Positions 40,119 to 48,931 of a DNA stretch of 64,000 nt are shown one piece after another (positions within the stretch are counted from its first letter, which is position 1; each line of letters begins with the position of its first letter). The notes beneath the pieces were generated by a model. The model was not told where the DNA came from. It saw only the letters and a list, made by a program, of their open reading frames with translations, and searched no databases. Origin of the DNA: Streptomyces acidiscabies (GTDB lineage Bacteria; Actinomycetota; Actinomycetes; Streptomycetales; Streptomycetaceae); NCBI RefSeq assembly GCF_020010905.1, contig NZ_JAGJBY010000002.1, positions 1,860,001 through 1,924,000 of the forward strand. Direction: 5' to 3'. Position numbers and translations under genes: made by a program.

Positions 40119-40228
40119 GATCTCCCGCGCTTCCGGGTGGATGGCCTATGAGGAGGGCGCGGCGCGCCGCCGCCGTGATCGCGACGGACGACGGCACGCC
40201 TCGGGAACCTTTCGGGGCTGGCCCGCGG

Positions 40229-41074
40229 TTACTTGACGATGTTGCCGATCTTCGGGGCGGGCTCGTTCTTGTAGCCCGCCGGGCCGAAGTTGGCGACGAC
40301 GGCCTTCTCCCAGGACCCGTCGCTGACCATCTTCTCGAGCGCCTTGTTGATCTTGTCGACGGTCGCGGTGTCGCCCTTCTTGACGCCGATGCCGTAGTTC
40401 TCGTTGCTCAGCTTCAGGCCGGCCAGCTTGAACTTGCCCTTGTACTGGTCCTGGGCGGCGAAACCGGCAAGGATCGAGTCGTCGGTGGTCAGCGCGTCCA
40501 CGGAGCCGCTCTGGAGGCCGGAGAGGCACTCCGAGTAGCCGCTGACCTCCTTGAGGTTGGCCTTCGGGGCGATCGTCTTCTGTACGTTCTGCGCGGACGT
40601 CGAACCGGTCACGGAACACAGGTTCTTGCCGTTGAGGTCGGTGCCCTTGGCGATGGTGGAGTTTTCCTTCACCAGCAGGTCCTGGTGGGCCAGCAGGTAC
40701 GGACCGGCGAAGTCGACCTTCGCCTTGCGCTTGTCCGTGATCGAGTACGTCGCCGCGATGAACTTGACGTCCCCGCGCGCGAGCGCGTTCTCACGGTCGG
40801 CGCTCTTCGTCTCGACGAACTGGATCTGGTCCGGCTTGTACCCCAGCTCCTTGGCCACGTACGTGGCGACGTCCACGTCGAAGCCCGCGAAGGACCCGTC
40901 GGGCTTCTTCAGGCCGAGGCCGGGCTGGTCGTACTTGATGCCGATCTTGATCTTGCCGCCGCCCCCGTCGGAGGAGCTGCTGGAGTCGTCCTTCTTGTCG
41001 CTGCCGCAGGCGGTCGCGGCGAGGGCGAGGGCGAGAACGGCGGCCGAGGCGGCGGTGACCTTGCGAAGCTTCAT
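40229..41074 (-). CDS. gluB: glutamate-binding lipoprotein GluB
   Basis: 281 residues. Signal peptide MKLRKVTAASAAVLALALA is followed by lipobox ATAC with the lipidated Cys at position 23. A Ser/Gly linker and a type 3 family solute-binding domain follow (IGIKYDQPGLGLKKPDGSFAG; FAGPYLLAHQDLLVKEN; YSECLSGLQSGSVDALTTDD). It captures amino acids, by context glutamate, for GluCD/GluA. The 110-base gap to gluC contains GCGGCGCGCCGC, a possible mRNA-stabilising hairpin that would let binding protein be made in excess. Confidence 0.95.
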   Translation of the reverse strand: MKLRKVTAASAAVLALALAATACGSDKKDDSSSSSDGGGGKIKIGIKYDQPGLGLKKPDGSFAGFDVDVATYVAKELGYKPDQIQFVETKSADRENALARGDVKFIAATYSITDKRKAKVDFAGPYLLAHQDLLVKENSTIAKGTDLNGKNLCSVTGSTSAQNVQKTIAPKANLKEVSGYSECLSGLQSGSVDALTTDDSILAGFAAQDQYKGKFKLAGLKLSNENYGIGVKKGDTATVDKINKALEKMVSDGSWEKAVVANFGPAGYKNEPAPKIGNIVK

Positions 41075-41129
41075 GGTGCGTCCTTTTGGAGTACGAAGGG
41101 ATGCTGGTCCGGCGGTGCGGGTGAGGCCG

Positions 41130-41906
41130 TCAGTGGTGCAGGATCTTGGACAGGAAGTCCTTGGCGCGATCGCTGCGCGGGTTGCTGAAGAACTGGTCGG
41201 GCGCAGCCTGCTCGACGATGCGGCCGTCCGCCATGAACACCACGCGGTTGGCGGCCGAGCGGGCGAAGCCCATCTCGTGGGTGACGACGATCATCGTCAT
41301 GCCGTCCCGCGCGAGCTGCTGCATGACCTCCAGGACCTCGTTGATCATCTCGGGGTCCAGCGCGGAGGTCGGCTCGTCGAAGAGCATCACCTTCGGGTCC
41401 ATCGCGAGCGCCCGCGCGATGGCCACACGCTGCTGCTGGCCGCCCGAGAGCTGCGCGGGGTACTTGTCCGCCTGGGTACCCACTCCGACGCGCTCCAGGA
41501 GCGCCCTGGCCTTCTCCTCGGCTGCCTTCTTGTCGGCCTTGCGGACCTTGACCTGTCCCAGCGTCACGTTCTCGAGCACGGTCTTGTGCGCGAACAGGTT
41601 GAACGACTGGAAGACCATGCCGACGTCGGCACGCAGCCGGGCCAGCTCCTTGCCCTCCTGGGGCAGCGCCTTCCCGTCGATCGTGATCGTGCCCTCGTCG
41701 ATCGTCTCCAGGCGGTTGATCGTGCGGCACAGGGTGGACTTACCGGACCCTGAGGGTCCGATGACGACGACGACCTCACCGCGCGCGATGGTCAGATCGA
41801 TGTCCTGGAGTACGTGCAACGCACCGAAGTGCTTGTTCACGCTCTTCAGGACGACCAGCTCGTCGGTCGAGGCCGCGTCCTGCTTGGCCACCGATACTTC
41901 GGTCAT
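41130..41906 (-). CDS. gluA: glutamate ABC transporter ATP-binding protein GluA
   Basis: 258 residues. It has a full ABC ATPase set: Walker A GPSGSGKST, Q-loop MVFQSFNLF, signature LSGGQQQR, Walker B VMLFDEPTSALDP and the H-loop VVTHEMGFAR. It belongs to the polar amino acid (GlnQ/HisP) branch. It is the first gene of gluABCD, and the promoter should lie in the 311-base region shared with the OmpR-type regulator gene. A 14-residue N-terminal lead (TEVSVAKQDAASTD) precedes the domain. Confidence 0.96.
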   Translation of the reverse strand: MTEVSVAKQDAASTDELVVLKSVNKHFGALHVLQDIDLTIARGEVVVVIGPSGSGKSTLCRTINRLETIDEGTITIDGKALPQEGKELARLRADVGMVFQSFNLFAHKTVLENVTLGQVKVRKADKKAAEEKARALLERVGVGTQADKYPAQLSGGQQQRVAIARALAMDPKVMLFDEPTSALDPEMINEVLEVMQQLARDGMTMIVVTHEMGFARSAANRVVFMADGRIVEQAAPDQFFSNPRSDRAKDFLSKILHH

Positions 41907-42217
41907 CGCTCTCTGGCTCCGTCCTCCTCGGGTTTCGAGGACAGTAGTAACCAGTCATGAGCAGCGTCATTACATCTGAGGTGAATCTGAGCATCACGAT
42001 CCGATAGCAATCGGACACATGTAGTGGCCCGGTAGTGGGAGCGCGTATCGGCCGGATAACGGAAGGGGTGCGCAACCGGAACCCGCTTGACGGCGTCGTC
42101 GTCCATCAGCGTGACTTCGGTGGTGCACACGCGCGTGGTGGCGCGTTCTCGCACCCTGGGCTCCGGTTCATTCCTAGGGGCTCGGCGCAACGACCGCATG
42201 AACTGGGGGAGGCCGGA
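41907..42217. promoter_or_regulatory. gluA / response regulator divergent region with inverted repeat at 42000-42015
   Basis: 311 bases between divergent genes. TCCGAT-AGCA-ATCGGA (42000-42015) is a perfect 6-bp inverted repeat, 94 bases before gluA. It could bind the neighbouring OmpR-type regulator or a nitrogen regulator. No clean sigma-factor hexamer pair is obvious. An in-frame upstream extension of the response regulator (from 42035) is unlikely because the ATG at 42218 has a strong GGGGGAGG. Confidence 0.5.
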
Positions 42218-42904
42218 ATGAGACTGCTGCTCGTCGAGGACGACAATCACGTCGCCGCGGCCCTGTCCGCGGTCCTCAGGAGGCACGGTTTCGACGTCAC
42301 CCACGCGCGCAGCGGCGAGGAGGCCCTCCAGGCGCTCGTCCCCGAGGGCCCGGGGTTCGGCGTCGTCCTGCTCGACCTGGGACTGCCCGACCAGGACGGT
42401 TACGAGGTGTGCGGCAAGATCCGCAAGCGCACCGCGACCCCCGTCATCATGGTCACCGCCCGTTCCGACGTGCGGTCCCGCATCCACGGCCTCAACCTGG
42501 GCGCCGACGACTACGTCGTGAAGCCGTACGACACCGGCGAACTGCTCGCGCGTATCCACGCCGTCAGCCGCCGCACCGTCCACGACGAGGGTGCCCCGGC
42601 GGCCGAGAGCGCCCTGGTGCTCGGGCCCGTCCACATCGAGCTGCCGACCCGCCGCGTCACCGTGGACGGGACGGTCGTACAGCTCACCCGAAAGGAGTTC
42701 GATCTGCTGGCCCTTCTGGCCCAACGGCCGGGTGTGGTGTTCCGCCGCGAGCAGATCATCAGCGAGGTGTGGCGCACGAGCTGGGAGGGCACCGGGCGCA
42801 CCCTGGAGGTCCACGTCGCCTCCCTGCGGGCCAAGCTGCGCATGCCGGCGCTGATCGAGACCGTGCGCGGAGTGGGCTACCGGCTCGTCGCGCCGGCCGT
42901 CTAG
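42218..42904 (+). CDS. OmpR-family response regulator
   Basis: 228 residues from the ATG at 42218 behind GGGGGAGG. Receiver domain: D8/D9 acidic pocket, phospho-acceptor D53 (LLDLGLPDQDG), T in VTARSD and K in VVKPYD. A winged-helix DNA-binding domain covers about 135-228 (LTRKEFDLLALLAQRPGVV; GRTLEVHVASLRAKL; IETVRGVGYRLV). The histidine kinase gene starts nine bases after the stop, so they form one operon. It is divergent from gluABCD, so control of glutamate uptake is possible but untested. Confidence 0.95.
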   Translation: MRLLLVEDDNHVAAALSAVLRRHGFDVTHARSGEEALQALVPEGPGFGVVLLDLGLPDQDGYEVCGKIRKRTATPVIMVTARSDVRSRIHGLNLGADDYVVKPYDTGELLARIHAVSRRTVHDEGAPAAESALVLGPVHIELPTRRVTVDGTVVQLTRKEFDLLALLAQRPGVVFRREQIISEVWRTSWEGTGRTLEVHVASLRAKLRMPALIETVRGVGYRLVAPAV

Positions 42905-42913
42905 CGGGCGCGC

Positions 42914-44314
42914 GTGCGTACTCGGCTGCTGCCGCTGCTCATCGTCCTGATGGCGGCCGTCCTGCTCGCCTTCGGTATCCCGCTGGCCGTCAGCCTCGCG
43001 GGCGCGCAGCAGCAGAAGGTGGTCGTCGACCGGATCGACGACACCGCGCGGTTCGCCGCGCTCGCGCAGTTCGTGACGGTGACGGAGGACGTGTCGACCA
43101 CCGCCGACGAGCGGAAAGGGACGTTGCAGCGGGAGCTGCGGAACTACTACGACGTCTACGACATCCGTGCCGGTGTCTTCTACCGCACCGGTACGTCCAT
43201 GGCTGCCGCCGCGTTTCCGTCGGATGTCAGAAATGCGGACCGCGAGGTACGCGCGGCGTTCGCCGAGGCCCTGCTCAGCCGGCGCAGTCACGACCCGGAG
43301 CAGGCGTGGCCCTGGGACCGCAGCCGGCTGGTCGTGGCGTCGCCGGTCATCCGGGACGGCGACGTCGTCGCGGTCGTCGTCACCGACTCGCCCACCGGGG
43401 CGCTGCGGTCACGGATCCTGCGGGGCTGGCTGATCATCGGTGCCGGCGAAGTCGCCGCGCTGCTGCTCGCGATCGGCGCCGCGCTGCGGCTGACGGGCTG
43501 GGTGCTCAAGCCGGTCGGGATTCTCGACAGCACCACCCACGCGATCGCCAGCGGTCGGCTCAAGTCCCGCGTGGCGGCCTCTGGAGGCCCTCCAGAGCTC
43601 CGCAGACTGGCCCGGTCGTTCAACGAGATGGCCGACACCGTCGAGGACGTCCTGGAGCAGCAGAGGGCTTTCGTCGCCGACGCCTCGCACCAGCTGCGCA
43701 ACCCGCTCGCCGCGCTCCTGCTGCGGATCGAGTTGCTGTCGTACGAACTTCCCGAGGGCAACGAGGAGATCGCCTCCGTCCGGGGTGAGGGCAAGCGCCT
43801 CGCGGAGGTCCTCGACGACCTCCTCGACCTCGCCCTCGCCGAGCACTCCGAGGCCGACCTGAGGATCACCGACGTCGGCATGCTCGCCGCCGAACGCGTC
43901 GCCGCGTGGGCGCCGACCGCCGAGGCCAAGGGGGTGACCCTGCGCGGGGACTGTCCGGCCACCACCGCGTGGGCCGACCCCGTCGCCCTGTCCAGCGCGC
44001 TGGACGCCGTCATCGACAACGCCGTCAAGTTCACCCCGGAGGGGGAGAAGGTCGAGGTGACGGTCGCCGTCGACGGCGTCACCGCGACCGTCGTCGTCAC
44101 CGACGACGGGCCCGGCCTGACCGAGGAGGAACTCGCGCGCGTGGGCGACCGGTTCTGGCGCAGCGGGCGCCATCAGAACATCAAGGGCTCGGGGCTAGGG
44201 CTGTCGATCTCCCGCGCGCTGCTCGCGGCGGGCGGGGCGACGATCTCGTACGGACCGCACGAGCCGCACGGGCTGACGGTGACGGTGCGGGTGCCCAGGA
44301 CGTCGGCGTCCTGA
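42914..44314 (+). CDS. sensor histidine kinase, OmpR-pair partner
   Basis: 466 residues from a GTG at 42914. Transmembrane helix 1 is at about 5-28 and helix 2 at about 168-190, enclosing an extracytoplasmic sensor of about 140 residues (KVVVDRIDDTARFAALAQ to VIRDGDVVAVVVTDSP). A HAMP domain follows (about 192-245), then HisKA with phospho-acceptor H259 (ASHQLRNPLAAL) and HATPase_c (VIDNAVKFTPEG, DDGPGL, GSGLGLSI). It ends one base before the convergent stop of the TAXI protein gene. The signal is unknown. Confidence 0.95.
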   Translation: MRTRLLPLLIVLMAAVLLAFGIPLAVSLAGAQQQKVVVDRIDDTARFAALAQFVTVTEDVSTTADERKGTLQRELRNYYDVYDIRAGVFYRTGTSMAAAAFPSDVRNADREVRAAFAEALLSRRSHDPEQAWPWDRSRLVVASPVIRDGDVVAVVVTDSPTGALRSRILRGWLIIGAGEVAALLLAIGAALRLTGWVLKPVGILDSTTHAIASGRLKSRVAASGGPPELRRLARSFNEMADTVEDVLEQQRAFVADASHQLRNPLAALLLRIELLSYELPEGNEEIASVRGEGKRLAEVLDDLLDLALAEHSEADLRITDVGMLAAERVAAWAPTAEAKGVTLRGDCPATTAWADPVALSSALDAVIDNAVKFTPEGEKVEVTVAVDGVTATVVVTDDGPGLTEEELARVGDRFWRSGRHQNIKGSGLGLSISRALLAAGGATISYGPHEPHGLTVTVRVPRTSAS

Positions 44315-44315
44315 C

Positions 44316-45314
44316 CTACGGCTTCACCGAGCGGTAGTAGCGGCGGGCGCCGTCGTGCAGGGAGAGCGGGTCGGTGTAGATGGCCGTCCTGAGGTCCACG
44401 AGCTGCGCGGAGTGGACGTCGTGGCCGATGTCGTCACGGCTCTTGATGACGGTCCTGGTGAACCACTCGGCGAGGCGGTCCTTCGTGTCCGTGCGCGTGA
44501 TCAGGAGATTGGCGACGGCGACTGTCGGCACGTCCTTGTTCCCCTGGAGTTTCGGGTAGGCGTCCGCGGGCATGTTGGTGGCCCGGTAGTAGCCGGCCGC
44601 GTCACCCTTCCGGTGCATTTTGGCGACGAGGGACGCAGGTATGGACACGAAACGGAACTTGGAGGGTTCGGCCGCCAGGGTCTGAAGCCCCTTGGTGGGC
44701 ACTCCGCCGGACCAGAAGAACGCGTCGATCTTGCCGTCCTTGAGGTCCTGCGGCCCGGTGTCGATGCCTTCGTCCAGGGCCGTGATGTCCTTCGCGGCGA
44801 TACCGGCGGCTTCCAGGACCCGTACGGCCATGAGCCGCACGCCGGAGTTGGGGAGCCCGGTGCCGACCCGCTTGCCCCGCAGGTCCTCGACGCTGGTCAC
44901 CTTCGAATCGGACGGCACGATCAACTGGAGGTAGTCGTCGTACAGCCGCGCCACCGCGCGCAGCTTGCCCGACCCGTCCTTGTGCTGACTGTCGTACTCC
45001 GCGACAGCGTCGGCGGCGGCGATCGCGAACTGCGCCTCGTCGTCGGCCACGCGCTGGACGTTCTGCTGCGAGCCGTTGCTCTGGAGCAGATCCACCTTGA
45101 GGCCCGGCATGTCCTTGGACAGCTCGCCCTTCAGGAGATCGGCGTACTGGTAGTAGACGCCCACCTGGTTCCCGGTGGTGAACTTGACCGACCCGGACGG
45201 CGGATCGTCCCCCAGCGGCAGCAGCCACCACAGCAGCAGCCCGAGCAGGACGACGCCGGCCGCCGCGCCTTCGAGCGCGTGACGCTTGCCGATACGGGCG
45301 AACAGCTTGGACAT
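44316..45314 (-). CDS. TAXI-family solute-binding protein, membrane-anchored
   Basis: 332 residues. The N-terminal signal anchor (about 15-34: GAAAGVVLLGLLLWWLL) lacks a lipobox or clear cleavage site. The TAXI-type binding fold has the characteristic FTTGNQVGVYYQYADLL, FAIAAADAV, RLYDDYLQLIVPSDS and GLPNSGVRLMAVRVLEAAG. TAXI proteins normally deliver substrates such as glutamate to TRAP permeases, yet no TRAP permease gene is in the window. It is convergent with, and one base from, the sensor kinase gene, which raises the possibility that it is a sensory co-factor for that kinase. Confidence 0.9.
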   Translation of the reverse strand: MSKLFARIGKRHALEGAAAGVVLLGLLLWWLLPLGDDPPSGSVKFTTGNQVGVYYQYADLLKGELSKDMPGLKVDLLQSNGSQQNVQRVADDEAQFAIAAADAVAEYDSQHKDGSGKLRAVARLYDDYLQLIVPSDSKVTSVEDLRGKRVGTGLPNSGVRLMAVRVLEAAGIAAKDITALDEGIDTGPQDLKDGKIDAFFWSGGVPTKGLQTLAAEPSKFRFVSIPASLVAKMHRKGDAAGYYRATNMPADAYPKLQGNKDVPTVAVANLLITRTDTKDRLAEWFTRTVIKSRDDIGHDVHSAQLVDLRTAIYTDPLSLHDGARRYYRSVKP

Positions 45315-45402
45315 GGCGCGATCCTGCCAGGCGGGACGGGCACTGGCCAGGGTGGGGACCGGGGGAGGGGGCGCTGTCAGTGGCCGCCGTTACAGTCGGT
45401 GC

Positions 45403-45801
45403 ATGAGTTCGTCGCCCGCTGAACTGGTCCGTGAGTTCCACCGAGCCTTCGGGCTCGACGCCCGCAGTACGCCCGTCGAGGTCTCTCCCGCGCTGGCCGC
45501 GCACCGCGGGGAGCTGCTCGCCGAGGAGGCCGCGGAAGTCGCCGAGGTGGCTGTCGGCGGGCCGCTCGACAAGCTGGCGCACGAACTGGCGGACGTCGTC
45601 TACGTCGCGTACGGGACGGCGCTCGTGCACGGCATCGACCTGGACGCCGTGCTCGCCGAGATCCACCGGTCCAACATGACCAAGATCGGGCCCGACGGGG
45701 AGATCGCCCGCAGGGCGGACGGGAAGGTGCTCAAGGGGGAGCATTACGAAGTGCCGGACGTGGCGGGGGTGTTGCGGCGCCAGGGGTGGGAGCCGCAGTG
45801 A
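45403..45801 (+). CDS. MazG-like nucleotide pyrophosphohydrolase
   Basis: 132 residues from the ATG at 45403. It is an all-alpha NTP pyrophosphatase domain with the metal motif split as ELLAEEAAEVAEV (E-x2-E-x3-E pattern) and KLAHELADVVYV (E and D). MazG-type enzymes hydrolyse (d)NTPs, sometimes aberrant nucleotides, to monophosphates. The C-terminal NMTKIGPDGEIARRADGKVLKG segment is typical of the actinobacterial and phage-related subgroup. It shares an 88-base divergent promoter region with the TAXI gene. Confidence 0.88.
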   Translation: MSSSPAELVREFHRAFGLDARSTPVEVSPALAAHRGELLAEEAAEVAEVAVGGPLDKLAHELADVVYVAYGTALVHGIDLDAVLAEIHRSNMTKIGPDGEIARRADGKVLKGEHYEVPDVAGVLRRQGWEPQ

Positions 45802-45821
45802 GCCGCCCCCACCCCTGACCG

Positions 45822-47342
45822 TCACGCCGGTGAGCCCGCCAGCTTCCACTCCCGGTGCAGCGTCCCCAGCGGGATGTCCCGCTTGAACACGGGAGTGCCG
45901 AAGACGGACAGCTGGAGCCGCAGGGTGCCGGTCAGGTCGATGCCGCCGTACAGCGCCCAGGTGCCCTGAGTCTCGAAGTCGCCGTCCGTGCCGGTGACGG
46001 AGCCCTGGCCCTCGCCGCGGACGTACGGCGCGAGGTCGGCGACGACGCCCACGGTGCCGTAGAGGCCGACGCTGGCCTCCGCGCCCAGGGCGGCCTTGAC
46101 GGAGCCCGCGGTCGTCACGGACGTACGGACCGGAGTGCTCGTCACCGTCGACGAGTTGACCGGCTTCCAGCCCTGGGTGAGGCCGAAGGTCCCGCCCGCC
46201 TTGAAGTCGCCCTTGACGCTCTGCTCGACGTCGACCGTGACCTTGCCGTCGCCGGTGATCTGGACGTAGCAGGTCAGGTCCAGGTTGACGACGACCGGGA
46301 CCGGGCCGACCTGGAGCACCGGATCGGCGTGCAGCTTGGCGAAGGGGATGCGCTGCGCGGTCGCGGAGGCGGCGGCGCGGCCCTTCAGGGCCCAGGCCGA
46401 GGACCAGTCGCCGGAGACGCCGAGGTACGCCGAGAGCGGGGAGGCGGCGGCGCCCTCACCGCCGTACGTGAAGTCGACCTGCGGGGCGACCTGCACGAAG
46501 CCCGAGACGGACGCGGAGGCCGACGCGGAGCTGTTGCCGATCGCCGGCAGTGCGGCGCTCACGTCGAGCCGCAGGCTGCCGAGCGGGACGGTCGCGCCCT
46601 TCGGGCCGATGTGTACGTCCTTCGTCTTCGTCCAGGAGACGTCGACGTCCGGCAGCAGCTTGTCGATCTGGAACGCGGACGGGTCGACGGGCACGCTGCC
46701 CTTCGCCGTCTCGTCGGCCAGCAGGGCGTTCAGCTGCGCTGGTTCGGTCTCGACCTCCGTGCCCTCGTCCGTCTCGCCGATCACCTTCGTGACCTTGGCG
46801 AGCAGGCCGTTCGGCGCGCCGGGCGCGGGGGCGCTGGCGATGACGTCGCCGACGGCGGTGGTCTGCGCCGGGGCGGACTCGGCGGGGGAGTCCGAGGGCT
46901 CCGGCTCGGTGGGGGCCGGGGCCGATGCGGAAGGGGTTGCCGAGGCGGCCGGGGTTTCCGGAGAGCCCGTGTTTTCGGCGGGTTTCGAAGCGCTCGGGGA
47001 ATTTGTGGGTGATAGGGAACTTTCGGGCGCCTTGCCCCCGTTGGAGGAAATGACGGCTCGTCCGGTCCTGCTGTCGTACGACGCGACGCTCAGCTTGCTG
47101 GCCTTCGCCTTCCCGTCGGACCCGCCGCCGGGGCGGGCGGTGGCGGTGGGGGCGTCGTCGGGTGCGGCGGCGACAGCGAGCGGGGCGTCGTCCGGGGCGG
47201 CCGTCGAGAGGTCCGCGACGATCTGCTCGTCGGCGGCGGAGCGGTCGTTCTGCGGGGCGGAGGAGCAGCCCGCCGCGAGGAGCAGGGCGCTCGCGGCTAA
47301 GGCGGGCATGAGGGCGCGGAAGGGCCTCGTGCGTCGGCGCAA
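45822..47342 (-). CDS. secreted lipoprotein of unknown function
   Basis: About 506 residues from a TTG at 47342, with AGGAC nearby. That start gives an arginine-rich n-region (RRRTRPFRA), whereas the ATG at 47309 would leave no positive charge. Signal helix LAASALLLAAGCSS carries a lipobox with Cys at about residue 26. Then comes a Ser/Pro/Ala/Glu-rich spacer of about 130 residues (SATPSASAPAPTEPEPSDSP) and a beta-rich domain of about 320 residues (LDVSAALPAIGNSSASASASVSGFVQVAPQ; VVNLDLTCYVQITGDGKVTVDVEQSV). I do not recognise the family. It is probably surface-exposed and wall-spanning. Confidence 0.75.
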   Translation of the reverse strand: MRRRTRPFRALMPALAASALLLAAGCSSAPQNDRSAADEQIVADLSTAAPDDAPLAVAAAPDDAPTATARPGGGSDGKAKASKLSVASYDSRTGRAVISSNGGKAPESSLSPTNSPSASKPAENTGSPETPAASATPSASAPAPTEPEPSDSPAESAPAQTTAVGDVIASAPAPGAPNGLLAKVTKVIGETDEGTEVETEPAQLNALLADETAKGSVPVDPSAFQIDKLLPDVDVSWTKTKDVHIGPKGATVPLGSLRLDVSAALPAIGNSSASASASVSGFVQVAPQVDFTYGGEGAAASPLSAYLGVSGDWSSAWALKGRAAASATAQRIPFAKLHADPVLQVGPVPVVVNLDLTCYVQITGDGKVTVDVEQSVKGDFKAGGTFGLTQGWKPVNSSTVTSTPVRTSVTTAGSVKAALGAEASVGLYGTVGVVADLAPYVRGEGQGSVTGTDGDFETQGTWALYGGIDLTGTLRLQLSVFGTPVFKRDIPLGTLHREWKLAGSPA

Positions 47343-47698
47343 CGTCAGTCCTGGGGGTGAAGGGGGTGGGAGAGATCGACCGGCGGGGCGCAGGTGCCTA
47401 CTCGCCGGTAACGGGCCACGAGCATGCCACGACAACCACACGGAGGTTCCACGGTTTGATCACATGGGGATGTGACCTGCGTCATGCCGGAGGTGTTCTC
47501 GGGGGCTTCCTGGCGGTGTGGGGGAAGTTGTCGGGCTGGGCGTCAACTCGGCTTTCTGAAAGGGGAGTTCGGCGCCGGGGTGTACGGGGGAGGCGGGGCG
47601 GTGTACTTCACGCGGTCGACCGGCCCCTTCACGCAGACGGCCCCCGACGCGGCGCCCGCAGCGCGCCACACCGAGGGCCGTACGGCCGGAGTGAGACC
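47343..47698. promoter_or_regulatory. region upstream of the lipoprotein gene; inverted repeats at 47460-47484
   Basis: 356 bases without a supported gene. TCACAT-GGGG-ATGTGA (47460-47475) is a perfect 6-bp inverted repeat, overlapped by TGAC-CTGC-GTCA (47473-47484). These lie about 120-140 bases before the lipoprotein start and may be an operator. The remainder up to the antiporter 3' end shows nothing more. Confidence 0.4.
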
Positions 47699-48928
47699 TC
47701 AGGTCTGCTCCTGCTTCTCCGCCTTCCCGGTCTGCTCCGTCACGGGCACCTGTTCCGCCGCCTTCGCGTTCGCCCGGCGCAGGGCCCAGCGAGTGGCCAG
47801 GGGCTCGGTGTAGCGGGCGGTCAGTGGGCCGAGGATGACCAGCAGGAGGACGTACGCGGTGGCCAGCGGGCCCAGGTCGGGCTCGATGCCGGCCGTCACC
47901 GCGAGGCCCGCGATGACGATGGAGAACTCGCCGCGCGCCACCAGCGTGCCGCCGGTGCGCCAGCGGCCCCGGACGGAGATGCCCGCGCGCCGGGCGGCCC
48001 AGTAGCCGGTGGCGACCTTCGTGCAGGCCGTGACGAGGGCCAGCGCGAGCGCGGGGAGCAGGACGGGCGGGATGCTCGCCGGGTCCGTGTGCAGCCCGAA
48101 GAAGACGAAGAACACGGCGGCGAACAGGTCCCGCAGCGGGCTCAGCAGCGTGTGGGCGCCCTCGGCGACCTCGCCGGAGAGCGCGATGCCCACCAGGAAC
48201 GCGCCGACCGCGGCCGACACCTGGAGCTCCTGCGCCACACCGGCCACCAGGATCGTCAGCCCCAGCACCACGAGCAGCAGCTTCTCCGGGTCGTCGCTGG
48301 AGACGAACCGCGAGATCAGCCGCCCGTACCGCAGCGCGACGAACAGCACGAGCCCGGCGACACCGAGCGCGACCGCCAGCGTCAGCGACCCCGACAGCAG
48401 CCCCGCGCCCGCCACCAGCGCGGTGACGATCGGCAGGTAGACCGCCATCGCCAGGTCCTCCAGCACGAGGATGCTGAGGATCACCGGCGTCTCGCGGTTG
48501 CCGACCCGCCCCAGGTCGCCGAGCACCTTCGCGATCACCCCGGACGACGAGATCCAGGTGACCCCCGCGAGGACGACGGCCGCGACCGGCCCCCAGCCCA
48601 GCAGCAGCGCCGCAGCCGCGCCCGGGAGCGCGTTGAGGCAGAAGTCGACGAGCCCGGCGGGGTAGTGCGACTTGAGGTTGGAGACGAGATCGCTGGCCGT
48701 GTACTCCAGGCCGAGCATCAGCAGCAGGAGGATGACACCGATCTCGGCGCCGGTCGCGACGAACTCCTCGCTCGCGCCGAGCGGCAGCAGCCCGCCCTCA
48801 CCGAAGGCGAGACCGGCCAGCAGGTACAGCGGGATCGGCGAGAACTGGAACCGGGCGGCGAACCGCCCGAGCAGCCCGAGGCCGAGAATGATCGAACCGA
48901 ACTCGATGAGCAGGACCGCGGAGTGCAC
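47699..48928 (-). CDS. CPA2-family cation:proton antiporter
   Basis: 409 residues from a GTG at 48928, about 12 membrane helices (LLIEFGSIILGLGLLGRFAAR; VILLLLMLGLEYTASDL; ILVLEDLAMAVYLPIVTAL). KefB/CPA2 hallmarks include the LLMLGLE segment and LVLEDLAMA. No TrkA-N domain is fused. Instead, a separate RCK_C gene lies immediately upstream (three bases), as in the KhtT-KhtU K+/H+ antiporter pair of Bacillus. It likely moves K+ or Na+ against H+, useful in osmotic and pH homeostasis. Confidence 0.9.
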   Translation of the reverse strand: MHSAVLLIEFGSIILGLGLLGRFAARFQFSPIPLYLLAGLAFGEGGLLPLGASEEFVATGAEIGVILLLLMLGLEYTASDLVSNLKSHYPAGLVDFCLNALPGAAAALLLGWGPVAAVVLAGVTWISSSGVIAKVLGDLGRVGNRETPVILSILVLEDLAMAVYLPIVTALVAGAGLLSGSLTLAVALGVAGLVLFVALRYGRLISRFVSSDDPEKLLLVVLGLTILVAGVAQELQVSAAVGAFLVGIALSGEVAEGAHTLLSPLRDLFAAVFFVFFGLHTDPASIPPVLLPALALALVTACTKVATGYWAARRAGISVRGRWRTGGTLVARGEFSIVIAGLAVTAGIEPDLGPLATAYVLLLVILGPLTARYTEPLATRWALRRANAKAAEQVPVTEQTGKAEKQEQT

Positions 48929-48931
48929 CCG

